Origin: Rhea pennata
Lineage: Eukaryota > Chordata > Aves > Rheiformes > Rheidae
Length of the DNA stretch: 64,000 bases
NCBI RefSeq assembly: GCF_028389875.1
Contig: NC_084670.1
Location: forward strand, 11,751,383-11,815,382
Direction of reading: 5' to 3'
How positions within the stretch are numbered: position 1 is the stretch's first letter; every line of letters begins with the position of its first letter. Both the position numbers and the translations under genes were made by a program. The notes beneath the pieces are model-generated. The model did not search any database and was not told the DNA's origin. It was given only the letters and a program-made list of their open reading frames with translations. This document shows positions 53,001-64,000 of the stretch, in pieces.

Positions 53001-56000
53001 GTTAGTTTGATGCACTGAGCTCTTGTATAACAGTACTTAATCCGGAGAGCTCAGCAGCCATTTGCACGGTCAGGGTTTAAAAATATTTGCCCTTCTCCCT
53101 TAAAAACAGAACAGTTATAATTTGGACATGGGCATCAAGAGCCAAAAGTTTGAAAAATCATGTTTTCAGAAAGCCTAAACACTATAAAGATCTAATCCTT
53201 GTCAACAGCCTAGACACCTCAGAAGTCAGAGGATATTACACATACTCTGGTCACTGTAGTACCATATCCCAGAAAACATTTAAACTTTAAGCCCTTTAAA
53301 AAACTTTCTACCTCCTCTGCTCGGCAGACAGACAACAGCATTGAATTTCGTCTTGTCTTCAACAGCCTACACGGGTTTAGAGGTGTTCCCAGGCACTTCA
53401 AGCCTTCGACTCCTTTCTTAATACACAGTTCTCCCTCTCTCTCATACTCACACACACTCATACTCTAATTTAATATTACATCTTGGCTGTGCATATAAAA
53501 CACAGGCACACAAGAGAAAACGGACTTTTCACTAGCAGGGATGGCAGATCTCCAGAACGTTCAAAAGCGGCCGGAAGCCCAACACAACCCGCCCGCCCCA
53601 ACTCCTATTAACTCCAACAAATTGTTTATTGCACAACAGAAGAAACATGTCGCCCCTCTCCCCCAGCCAAGTCCTTCCATGTGTGCTGCACGCGCAGGCT
53701 CCCTCCATTCCCTCTCCCACCCCCACTGGGGAGCCAGCTTTATACCCAAGGAAAGGTAACAGCAGAGATTGTTACACACACTATCCCACAGCTCCTCGCT
53801 TGTTAAAAAAAACAAGAGTCTCTTTTGTGCCCGAAATAAAAGGAGATACCTTAATTAGAACAATGCAGGTTGGTGAGCATTAAACACTGAGCCCAGCTGC
53901 TGTATGCCATTAAATTCATAAAAAAAGGAGGGGGGAAGGAGGGCAGCCTTAACGAGATTACACACATTGACTTTGATCAAGACACAAAAGCACCAAGGCG
54001 TTCCAGGGTTTTTATTGCTGTCTTCGGGCTACATTTTAATGGTTACATTAGAAACATGCGAACACAGGCTGGGAGATTTTTTTTTGAGACGGGAAAGAGA
54101 GTGCAAACATGCCTTGTGAAAAGGCCTGGTTTAATAAATTGGGGGCTGCAGGGAGAAGGTAGGACTGGGGAACAGATGAGTAGCCACTTATTAATTGCTT
54201 CCCCTACGCAAGTGCCAAGTCCTAATATGATGTCTTGCTGGACTATTCCCATCCCGCCTGCGTGGTCGGCAGAAGAGCCACGTGTGGATAGCACAGAGCC
54301 AACTCAGTCTCCACCTCCCTCCCAAATACCAGTAGGGGAGGCAGCTCCCCCTCTGCAAGGGAGGGTGGGATATCCAGGGACATGCTAACGCCTTGGTGCC
54401 TGGAGTGTGATTTTCAGGTGTTCTTAGAAGCAGCAATGACCACTGCATGTGACACAAAAAGGACTGACTGAAGTTGAACTAAGTTGCTCCTAGCCTAAGA
54501 ACAGTTTGAAATAGGTGTGACAGATTTAAAAGATCACTTGAGGCTGCCAGGATGAGGAACGGACAAAGACTTCAGAATAAAGAAAACGAAGAAAATCAGT
54601 GTTTCATCCTGTGCTTGCAGCACCACTGAAGAAGAATAAGACTACTCTTCACCTAGCAAAGGTGGCACAGTGCACGTAGCCACATATGTGTCTTTTATAA
54701 CACGCTGCTAAAATGTTTACAAAAGCTTGTATAATCTAAATAGTGACAGGGTGTAGCTGAAGAGCTATAAAATGTAGCCCAAGGGATAGCCAAGTTATTG
54801 AGTTGCTATTAGTACTCAAGCCCACAGGCACTTCATCGTCCTGGTAACTTTTCTTGGACAAAATTTTTAAAAGGCAAGATTTAAAGGAGCACGATCAGCT
54901 TAATAGTAATTCCAAGTGCACAACGTGTTCTATAAAGTGGATTTTGTAACGCCTTACAGAAACAGTTTTTAGGAGTGGCATTTTCTTACATTTTTTGCAA
55001 CCCAACACTGTATCATCTTGCGAAGAAAAGAACTAGAAAGCACAGCTGAGTATTTTCCACTCCCCAACCTGACTGAAATGAAAGTTTGATTTAAAAGCCC
55101 ACAGTTTTAACAAAGGAAAGGAAAACACTTTGTTTAATAACATCTTAAAGTTTAACCTAATGTCCTCTAAAACATGTACAAATTCCTACTGCATTGGGTC
55201 ACCAATTTCATATTCAAGGTAATCTCCAATTTTCCAAACTATAGAGAATACACTTGAAAGCTGCACAGTGCTATTTCAAATAATCTGAAAAATACAGATT
55301 CACATTCATAAAATCTCTCTTCCACATTATTTATCCTGAATGTGATTCCTTTTGCTTCAGGTGAATATTAGGTTTCCTCAAAGCTACGCAGACCAGGAGA
55401 TCTCAGTGATCTGGCCTCCATTCCCACAGCTTTACTTTTGCATGGATGCCCCACAGGAAATTATTGTAACACAAGTCTGTCCCAGCACAGAGCTCTGACA
55501 GGAGTAATGGCTGTCCCTACAGTGGCAGAGGAGCACGCAATGAGCAGCACTGTACTTTGGTCTCAACAACTCAAACACAACCCAGTGAAGCCAAAGCCAG
55601 AGTGGGGTGTAAAACAGCAAAGGTTGGAAACTTGCATGTACAGCACTTAGGTTGTTTAAAATAAACCAAAAAAATGTCTCTCCCCATGATGATTTAAAAT
55701 AAAGTAGCCTGGAGAGAGAGAAAAGTCTATGAGTCAACAAGAAAGTAGCCAAGTGTCTCACCAGAGTCCGCAGCCAGCATTCTTCACAGTGCACGTGCCA
55801 GCACTGAATGGAAGTCAGGGGCATTGTGTACGAGTCCTGAGGAGAAGAAGCAGACAGGTTATTCCCACATAAGGGATCCACTAGTTTTTCACTCTCAATC
55901 CTCCCACAACACCCTTCTTTGTCAGTATGGCACTCGCTATAGATACTCTAATTATACAGCAAGAAAAGGCAGGTTTAATCTTGATCTACCACATAAGGTT

Positions 56001-57226
56001 TGAAGCAATGGAAAAACAAAGCAGAATTAAGATGGTCTTCCATTAACAACTTCCACTGACTTCGCATGTAAGAACTGCACAGAGATAGCAGTGTTTGTGC
56101 AACAGAGGCAGAAAGTCTCTGCAGTCCATTTTTCTGGTTTCCAAGAACTCCTGCTGGAAGCCCATAATCCACTCAAGTGACCCGGCTTGGCTCAGTTATC
56201 TCAAGAGCATCTAAAGTTGCTGTGGTCACCTGCCATTATTCCCCTCAGAAAGGTCACCAGATTGTACAAAAAACAGCAACAGGGTAAGATTAACCCTTAT
56301 CACAGCTATCTGCTCTGCAGGAACAGCTTAACTACATCCCAAGAACACTGCCATTATTTTAGCAGGCACACATTCTCCTGAGTATTTTTTATCATTGCTA
56401 ATAAACCTTTTGAAATCATCAGCAAGCAGTGGTCTCTTCTACGGGATCAGAGATGTGGACCGCATCCCCATATCTGCCAGTCATGAACTGAGGGAGGGCA
56501 CCATACATAAAGCTGAAGTTGCATAGAGAGAGTCCTTTACAAAGCAGAATTTTCTTCTACTATCAGCAGAATACAAACCTAGCAGGAGATAAGAAGCTTT
56601 GCAAGCTCAGACCATCAGAGGGAGCTGCTGCCCTTCTTTAGGGAGGCCACATCACCACCACACATAGTAAGCAGGACACCAGCAACTCTTAAATACTCAG
56701 CAAACATTCCTGTTCTTGAATCACCCAAGTGTGTTTCAGAGCAGAGATTCTGCTCTCTTATGCATATGTAACTTCATACATGCAGAAAAAGAACACAAAG
56801 TCTGGAAGTTTTTCATAGTTAGGCTGAAAGGGAAACACTATCTACCAAAGTCAGGGCTTTCTTGCCTCTAATACAGATGGACAGGTACAAACACCAGTAG
56901 AACAACCTAACGTATATAAAAATTTCAACAGTTAAAAAGATCTAGTACTTTCCTTCAAAGGGAAAGAAAGAGGCCATTTTTGGTGTACAGTGACAAAGAT
57001 GAGTTCTCCCATCCTACCCCAAAATGACAAAAGAAAAAAGCTTCTCCACCTCAGCAAAGACAAGGCAAAGGTATCAAGACATTTCTGATTCATGACCACA
57101 ACTGGAGTGCTACTCACCATGCAAATGAGACATTTATAGCGGTCCCCACGGGAAAGCTGCCTTTCTAACTCACGGACACGAGCCTTTAACGCTTCAAATG
57201 TTGTCACTGCAGAGTCTTCTGTAATT
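46152..57226 (-). CDS. RNF220: RNF220, E3 ubiquitin ligase; last three coding exons
   Basis: RNF220 is a nuclear/cytoplasmic RING E3 ligase, described as modifying SIN3B and Hedgehog-pathway GLI proteins and, with USP7, stabilising beta-catenin; ZC4H2 is a partner. Exons in order of translation: 57226-57118, 55836-55762, 46223-46152 (stop TGA 46154-46152). They encode 84 residues: a coiled-coil lead-in (FEALKARVRELERQLS), then the RING with KCLIC, QCWHVHCEEC and LCPQC, and the invariant end GDLRRIYL. The zinc ligands are intact and the RING is split by two introns. The first codon is completed by two bases from an upstream exon outside the window or not recognised. Near-identity to the human tail shows very strong constraint. 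Confidence 0.97.
49973..50007. repeat. T35 homopolymer
   Basis: Long T run in an RNF220 intron; possibly the tail of a retroposed sequence on the minus strand, but no source element was recognised. Confidence 0.9.
51130..51260. mobile_element. Possible old LINE (CR1/L3-like) fragment
   Basis: The phrase GGTGGAACTCACTGCCAC followed by a diverged GGAGACCAAAAT resembles the conserved 3' part of ancient CR1/L3 elements. Too degraded to classify with confidence. Confidence 0.35.
51799..52240 (-). mobile_element. Divergent CR1 LINE remnant
   Basis: Begins with ATCACAGAATCACAG, continues with a diverged ACCTCCAAGGACGGAGGCTCC and AGAACATTTTTTCCTA. These follow the order of a CR1 3' end in reverse orientation. 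Older than the 31.4 kb copy; right edge approximate. Confidence 0.7.
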
Positions 57227-60200
57227 CTACAAAAGATGATGGAGAGTCAGCATCACTGAGCATACAAGAATGTTAAAAGTTCAGGGAAAAAAAAAGTCTC
57301 ATGGTAGGTACTGCACAGGAAATGGCAGCATTCAAACTAAGACATCCAGCTTGTGCTGAAGAAGAATTTCCCAAAAGCCCAGTGTGAATTCTGTGAGTCC
57401 TGCTATTAAAACCTTTGGGGTTGTGAATGTCATACACAGTAAGTATCTGCAACACATGGAAACTGAAAAAATGTTCCTTTTTTTTTTCTTTCCTTTTTTC
57501 TTTTTTGTTTTCTGCCTCTTTTCCTATCTTCCTTTTGGGATTCTTTGGGACCAAATGCTTTGGACCAAATTCTGTGTGTTGCTCTACAGTTGGTGAGCTA
57601 ACTTCTTGTGGACAGTAGCAATCGCTCTTCCCCTTAAGGAATGGATGTCTTTTCTGGCCATGAACCATGTGGAACACAAAAGCAGCTTATTACACAGGCT
57701 CAACACAATGTATTGCTTCTACGCTAAATGAGACCTAGCTTGTTGAGTTCTAATACTGAAAAGGAGGAGAAACCAAAAGCAATGGACACTACCAATCGGA
57801 CAGCTATAAAAGCAGCTTTACAATCTCTGCTTTCCCATTTCCTAGGGTCATTTTTGATGGCCAGCATTATCTCTTTTGTCATCCAGGCACTGTGCTGAGG
57901 GCAGGTAAGTATAGTATATTTTCATGGTTCTGCAAAGCTGATGAAAAGAGCAACTTGCCAACTTAAAAGCAAGGGCAGACAGCTTAACAAACGAGATGCA
58001 GGGAGCATTAAGGACAAGGATGCATTGCTCCAGCATGCTGCAAAATCAGACTTCTACACTGTGTAGAGATAAGAAGGGGCCTCTAAGCATTCCCAGGAAA
58101 GTTTTACAGAACATCATACGGGCATTAACAGTTTCACTCTTGGGGAAAAAAAAAGCCAGAGAGCAATCCTCATTTACTTCAGTAATTTTCAGACCCATCC
58201 ATGTAGACTTCAGTTCAGAAGAACCTGAAGACTACCCAAACACTGGAAACACCATCAATCACAGCATAAACCACAGTGGCACCTACATGTTGCACCATTT
58301 TAGAGGATGATCCATCAACAGGTGGCTAAAATATAGGTCCAGTGGAACTACAACTGATAAAATGAACTGCAATCCCAGCACTCCCCCAGCATACATGTGC
58401 TTGCTCCTTTATTCACCAGTCACTGTCACCAGCACCCAGGGAGGGACATGAAGCACCTCCAATATGGTGATTCTGGCTGGCTGTGCCCAAGGCTGAATGT
58501 AATTCTGAACACCTCTTTCTTTGCCACACAGACTAGACACAGCACAAAGGATAAAAACCCTAGTTCTATCAGTACAGCAAACAGCTATAAACTACACTGA
58601 AAATGGAGCTAGTTGTTAAAAGATCTTGAATGAACTTACTGATTAGGGCACTACAGAAGAAACTGGAGCTGTAGGAATGCATTGGTTCAAGTATCAGTGG
58701 CATAAAGCTCCTACAACTTTACACCTAGTTTTGTACACATCAGACACTAACTGCAAGGTTGCCCAGAGCCTGTTCCCTACAAGACCTGACAGGCAGTTTT
58801 CAGGCAAAATCTTCCTCAGAAAAAGATTCATTGAAAATGACAGTTACTGGGAAACAGGGCCCACTTAAAAACTGCAGAAGAGGCAAAGAAATACATGCGC
58901 CCCATGATAGTCTGGTGAGTAGGAACTCCCTGGGGAGAAGGACACTGTAGATTCAAGTCTTGGTATGAATAAATACTCTTTGGAGAAAAATAAAAGTTTC
59001 AACAGGAGACAGAGCTCCCACTGTGAAACACCTGCTTGCTCCTACTCATTGGTATAAGTTATTGTCATGTCCTAGTTTTGTTTTTCACCTGCAGGGAATG
59101 GTTTGTGTTTTCCAAAAAAATCTGAGGTTTTCGTTTGGTCTGAGGGAGAAATAGGATTATTTGTTTGTAACTTAAAGACAACTGAGGGATGAGAAAATCA
59201 TTTCCCTTCCAGTCTGGCCCATCAGCAAGCTCAGGCTGGACAGAGGCTGCAGTTGAATTTAACTTTCTGGAATCCATTTCTCCTTCCTGCATGCATACAG
59301 GCACTGGGGTTTTAAAGGGAACGAGTGAGCATGGCTCCTGCTCAAAGTGTGCGGCAAGCAGAACATTAACCCTTGCTGAACTTTCCTCTTACTCTCTATG
59401 GGGGACTCCTTCCTCCTTTGAAGGGCAGGTGACTCAGTAAAGGAGAAGTGGAATCCTTGAGTAGATCCAAGCAAAGGTCATTTCATCCCGGTCTTGGCGT
59501 AATAGCGGTCAAAGCTTGAAAAAGAAAAACTTGCCAATGCAACAACTAGAGGAGATAGAAAATGGCTTGTTTATAGAAGTCTAAATGGCTGACCCCCATT
59601 GGCCAATTTCGGAAAGTCTCTGAGATAATCGCGCCTGTCCAGTAATAAACGAATGAATCAGAAAAGGAGGCTGAATAGAGGTATAAGCAATAACGCTCAG
59701 AGTCTGCCTGATACAATGGCCAATCAATAGGAGGGCTGTAGATCAGGGTGCTAGTTAGCTGGAAAATTACCGCACCGCTGCGTGCGTCACGCTGTAGGGA
59801 TCCTGGACAATCAATGTGGGAGGTATTGATTTAGTTATTATCACTTCATACGCTCCAGACATTGTTAAATATACATTTATTAACAAGACTGGGGTGCATT
59901 GGTAAGAAAGGGAGCTTTAGCCACTGCAATATTTCCCTGCGCTGATCAAAGCTCAGCTTTGACAGACTTTAAACTCCATGTTCCTCCCTACTAAGTGCGC
60001 TCTCAGGACAAATCCCGATGCACAGTATAGGGGATAAGACACAGCTCCTATCTCACAAGAGAGATCATTCTTGGCCACAAGTGAGTTTTTTGCACTTGAG
60101 ACTTCAGGAAAGTCTCCTAGAGCAGCAGAAACCAGGGACGTGAGGGCCAAGGGTCAACCCAAAGTGAGCGATAATTACATGGTTGCTTCCGAAAAGCCAG

Positions 60201-63200
60201 AGGAAATGAGGTCAAGGGAAATACGGAGAACATCAGTAAATAAAGGAAACTGGAACTACCTCCAGGGATGGAATAAAGACAAGAGTTACTTCCCATGTGT
60301 CTGGCTCCCGTGGTGGCAAGCACACTCAGGATACATGCCATTCCATTTAGTGACATTTTACTGGCAACCTGCTGTTTGTGTCCTAAAGATAAGTATCACT
60401 TCGGAGCAACTCTTCCTGCAGCACCAATCTTGGAAACTCTGTTAGGCTTCCCTCTCGTGTACACACCTTACATGTGCTTGCCAGGAGATGGAGAGCTGGG
60501 AGTAGGTTGTGCAGGATTTTTACAGGGTGAGTAATGCCAGGGTGGAGTGAGGGTCAGAAAGCCAAAGTCGATGGAAGGAGTACGGCTGCCTACCAGCTAC
60601 CTTGCCAAGGGAGGCAGAGGGAATTACAGCAAAGAAGGAATTAGGCTCCAGGGCCCTACTCCTTGCTATGCCTTGACTCAATGCTGGATGTGGGAAGACT
60701 ATTTTACAATTTTGCACTTCAGTGCTCTGATTTGACGCACGTGGATAATGTCATTTTATCAGCTTTGGCAGAAATCTACTGAGTGCAAGTGTTGCAAAGG
60801 GTTATGCCTCAAGCTCCAGTCTCTAGTTCTTCTTCTACCAGAGGTACGAGCAGCTTTGCTGACACGTGGATTGTCTTCACTGGCAAAAAACTTCTCAAGA
60901 GGGGCATGTTCATGCTTAACTCACTGTGGAGCCACACTTGCACCACAAGTGGGGGAGCATGAACAGGAACATTTATACAGGAGCAGATATATGAAGGAGG
61001 GGCCTTTTGCAGAGGAGGTTTTAATCTGCATTTCTCTCTGGACTTCAGCAACTTGGCAGTCACACTTCAGGATGCTGGGTACCAGCAAACAAGTCTATGA
61101 GAGGAGACAGCACTTCATAGTTTCCAGTCTTTGTGCCCAATACATTTTTCTGCTGTTCATAGCAGAGTTTTGGTCAACACTGAAAATAAGAACAAAACTT
61201 TCTTCTTTTACCTCCCTCTTGTTTAGTAAATCCTTGCTTTGTTCAGGTAAAATGTCAGGAAAAGGGCACAAATATGCTACGTATGAGAAAAAGGATGCAT
61301 CTGTAACTTAGAGCTATTAGCTATCGCTTCCCGGGAAATCTCCCCCAGGAACTGGCTGCCCCCCTTCACAAAAAAACTTTAACCCAAACGCTGGCTATTT
61401 GTCAAACATTAGCATGCATGTGATCTTTGTTTCTCCAAATTAAATCGAGCAATTCCTACCCACTCTCCCAGTGGGCAATCACAAGCAATTCCGTTAATTA
61501 AATTATCTCTGATTCTGCAGCTCTGGAATCTCTCAATTGACTAAGTCTGTGCTTTATCATCAACAAAATACTGGACCAAAAGGAAACAAAAAACGCTGAT
61601 GCCAAAGTGATCGGTTTCAGTTAACCCTTCCCAGCTGGATGTTAAGGAGCTGCTCAAGATGCTGTTGGACTGGAATAGGCCCAAGAGGCTCATACCAGAG
61701 CTGTTCACCCGGGATTCACTCCATTATACAGGAAAAAACAAAACAAAAAATCCCACACTGCATTCAACACTCTGCCTACTTGAAAAACACAGAAAAAAGC
61801 AACTATTAGCTGCTGAATGAAGCAGAAAAACACCTCAAAGATCAGTAAGCCCCTGTGAACACCCCATCCTCTGCTCACTCAGATCTTACTTGCTGTTCCC
61901 AGCTGTTGAGGACTCTCCATATAACAACATTCCCCTTTGGTTTATTTCAACTGGATATAAATTTCCCTTCTTCATAAATGGCCACACTTTACATAGCATT
62001 CCATAGCTTTTTACAATTCCACTGTTTGTATGTACCTTGTAAAACACACTTAGCACTGATTAAATGCACCACCAATAAAATTTCATGGGCTACTTCTGAC
62101 ACTTGATATTCTGGCCCTCCTCCCTCTTCCTCATACATTTATTTGTTTTCATACGCCTGTAAACATAGAATGAAAGAGGAGAAAATTTACTGTACCCACT
62201 GACAAACCTGAGGGTGATATCTTTATTTTCAAACAAAGACTTTATCTTCCCTTGTCCAAGGTGGAGAACCTGATCCCAGCAGAACATACAAGCCATTTTC
62301 CTGCACTAAGAGCAGAGGTCAGGTCGCTAGCAGCTTACATATCATAAATATTAGAAACAGACTGGTCGATGCTTTCAAGGCAGAGTCAGACTAAAGTAAA
62401 ATACCAGGAGCAAAGAAGTTGCTCTTGGCTATATCCAATGACTGCCATAGATGACAATTATCATAACCACTATTCTATTGCAGACAAGAAAGACTACTAC
62501 CTAGAACTCATTTTGTAGAGTAGAAATCTTTAAAATTCAATAAAATGATGCAAAAACCCTCCAATGTTAGTGCATAATCATTTAATTGTAGCGCTCTCTC
62601 ATAGCCAACTTATGTTCAAATAAGAAGGCAACTTCTTCAGAGCAGAGACCAAGTTTTATTAGTCTGTAACATGCTGTGCATAGCTGCTGTGGAACAAGTA
62701 ACAGAGGCATTCACTTAGCACTGAGCAACAGCACAGCACAATGATGCAGCTTGGATCTCGCATATTATCTTCAACACATCTCCTCCATTAAGTTTCAAAC
62801 AGACTAAAACAAACTCTTAATTTTTCTGGGGTGAGAATTGTTTTTAATCTGATGAAAGAATTTCAACTGCACCTCCTACCTGCCATCAACTTAGCAAACA
62901 TTTACTGCAGCATGTACTATTGCTAATATTACGGCGAGTTCATTTTAGCAGATGACAGTGAGAATGCCCAAAGTTACTGGCAGATAAATGGATACAAAGT
63001 ACCTCTGCGCTTACTGTAGTGCAAGAACAGTAGCCAACTTTTTTTCAGCTTTATAACAAGCAAAACACCTACACTGACAAGTTAGTTTTTTAAAAGAAAA
63101 GTCACAGGTGGCTTTTAAAGGAAACAGGTACAGCTCAAACATTTTAAGTATGTTAAGACTCTAAAGGAAGTCTTGTACCAGGCACTGGTGGCAGATTGAC

Positions 63201-64000
63201 TGTGAACCACCCCAGAAGGTGCAGACTACCAGCTTGGCATGATGCACTGAGGTTTTATTTCACTAGATGAGCAGGCTAAGGCAGAAGAGGCCAGATCCTT
63301 AGCAGCAGAAATTTACCCAGCAAAGCTGTAATCAGTGGTGATCCATGCTGAATTATACCAGCTGAAGTTTGGACCCTTAGTCTATGAGAATGTCAGTGCT
63401 AAAACCAAATCTTCTGGCAAGACATCAACAGTTTAGGAGCTGGCTTCCCCTTTATTTAGCTAAAAATCTCATTTATTGGATTTGTTTGTTTTTAGACTAA
63501 CCTCCTTTAAAAAGGCTGACTTATAATCCTGTAAAACATTGTCACATGTATTGAGGAAATTGGCACAGCTACTTATTTATTGTCCTCTAGAAAAAAAAAA
63601 AGCACTCTTGCTTGATTAATGTATGTTTTTGTATTGTAAGATATTAAAGAATGTTGCTTCACCTGTAATTATAGGGAATAGTTTATTTTGGCAAAGTGCC
63701 CTGGCTTCTGGTTGCCAAGTTATGAATAATGCAATGTTCCACATTCTAATTTCCGTGTTCTATGCTGTGAATTCGGAGCGGGGTGCATGCAAGGGCACAC
63801 ACATGAGAAGCTGAGGCTCTCCGAGTCACGAGCGCCTCTATTTTATACTTGCTTGCACAACTTGTTAATACTGGCATCTGCTTGCCAAATTCAGAGTTTG
63901 CTTCTGACTAATTTCATCTTGATGCAAACCAAAAATGTTGTCTCTTTTCTCCCCACAGAAGAATTATTTCTCTTACACTAGCATGCACCATCACAATACC
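57227..64000 (-). other. RNF220 upstream intron to the window end
   Basis: The preceding RNF220 exon was not found up to 64000, so this is read as intron. It contains several blocks with dense homeobox, PBX and NFI-like motifs (59580-59960, 61390-61610, 63640-63960). Small open frames show no recognised protein. Confidence 0.55.

Larger units (their letters stand above)
46224..55761 (-). other. RNF220 intron between the last two coding exons
   Basis: A 9.5 kb intron. It contains a T35 run at 49973-50007, a degraded LINE-like stretch near 51130-51260, a CR1 remnant from 51799, and three AT-rich motif-dense blocks listed as findings. No internal exon found. Confidence 0.7.

Noticed and set aside
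61880-61930. A possible RNF220 exon on the minus strand encoding GESS before a GTAAGA donor
   Set aside because: The upstream residues and acceptor do not match the expected protein, so the four-residue match looks accidental.

Overview
The window is nuclear DNA of a vertebrate, most likely a bird. It holds compact intron-containing genes with GT/AG splice sites, CpG-island promoters, CR1-type LINE fragments (31.4 kb and 51.8 kb) and gene content matching the human 1p34.1 block RNF220-TMEM53-ARMH1-KIF2C. The species cannot be named from the sequence. I assigned genes by reading exons in frame with matching splice phases and comparing them with remembered orthologues; no database search was possible.

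Layout from left to right: (1) 1-15.5 kb, plus strand: KIF2C (MCAK kinesin-13) from an internal exon to the stop codon, 18 coding exons. (2) 16.3-32.1 kb, minus strand: ARMH1, ten coding exons giving about 421 residues plus a likely non-coding first exon. It converges on KIF2C. (3) 20.2-25.0 kb, inside ARMH1 intron 5 and on the same strand: three U5 spliceosomal snRNA genes with identical 116-nt RNA bodies. Each has a candidate PSE, a ZNF143/POU-type DSE and a 3' box. Two of them are followed by arrays of a CpG-dense 41-43 bp minisatellite (about 47 and 17 copies), and each array ends in the same ~130 bp module. This is the most striking part of the window. (4) 32.1-32.4 kb: a CpG-rich bidirectional promoter between ARMH1 and TMEM53. 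(5) 32.4-35.4 kb, plus strand: TMEM53 (NET4), three coding exons, about 273 residues. (6) 36-43 kb: gene-free DNA with a GC-rich stretch and an AT-rich, homeobox-motif-rich candidate regulatory element. (7) 43-64 kb, minus strand: the 3' end of RNF220, namely the last three coding exons carrying the split RING domain, a probably long 3' UTR, and introns with several candidate conserved regulatory elements. Earlier RNF220 exons lie beyond the window.

The protein genes are not known to share a pathway; the block is a conserved neighbourhood. The U5 genes make the core RNA of the U5 snRNP. From memory, human U5 genes (RNU5D-1, RNU5F-1) also map to this neighbourhood, so the cluster may be an old syntenic snRNA locus. 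Here it has been remodelled by unit duplication, gene conversion and minisatellite expansion. KIF2C appears inverted relative to ARMH1 when compared with my recollection of the human order.

Long open frames across 22-25 kb, 32 kb and 44-45 kb come from GC-rich or repetitive DNA and were not called as genes.
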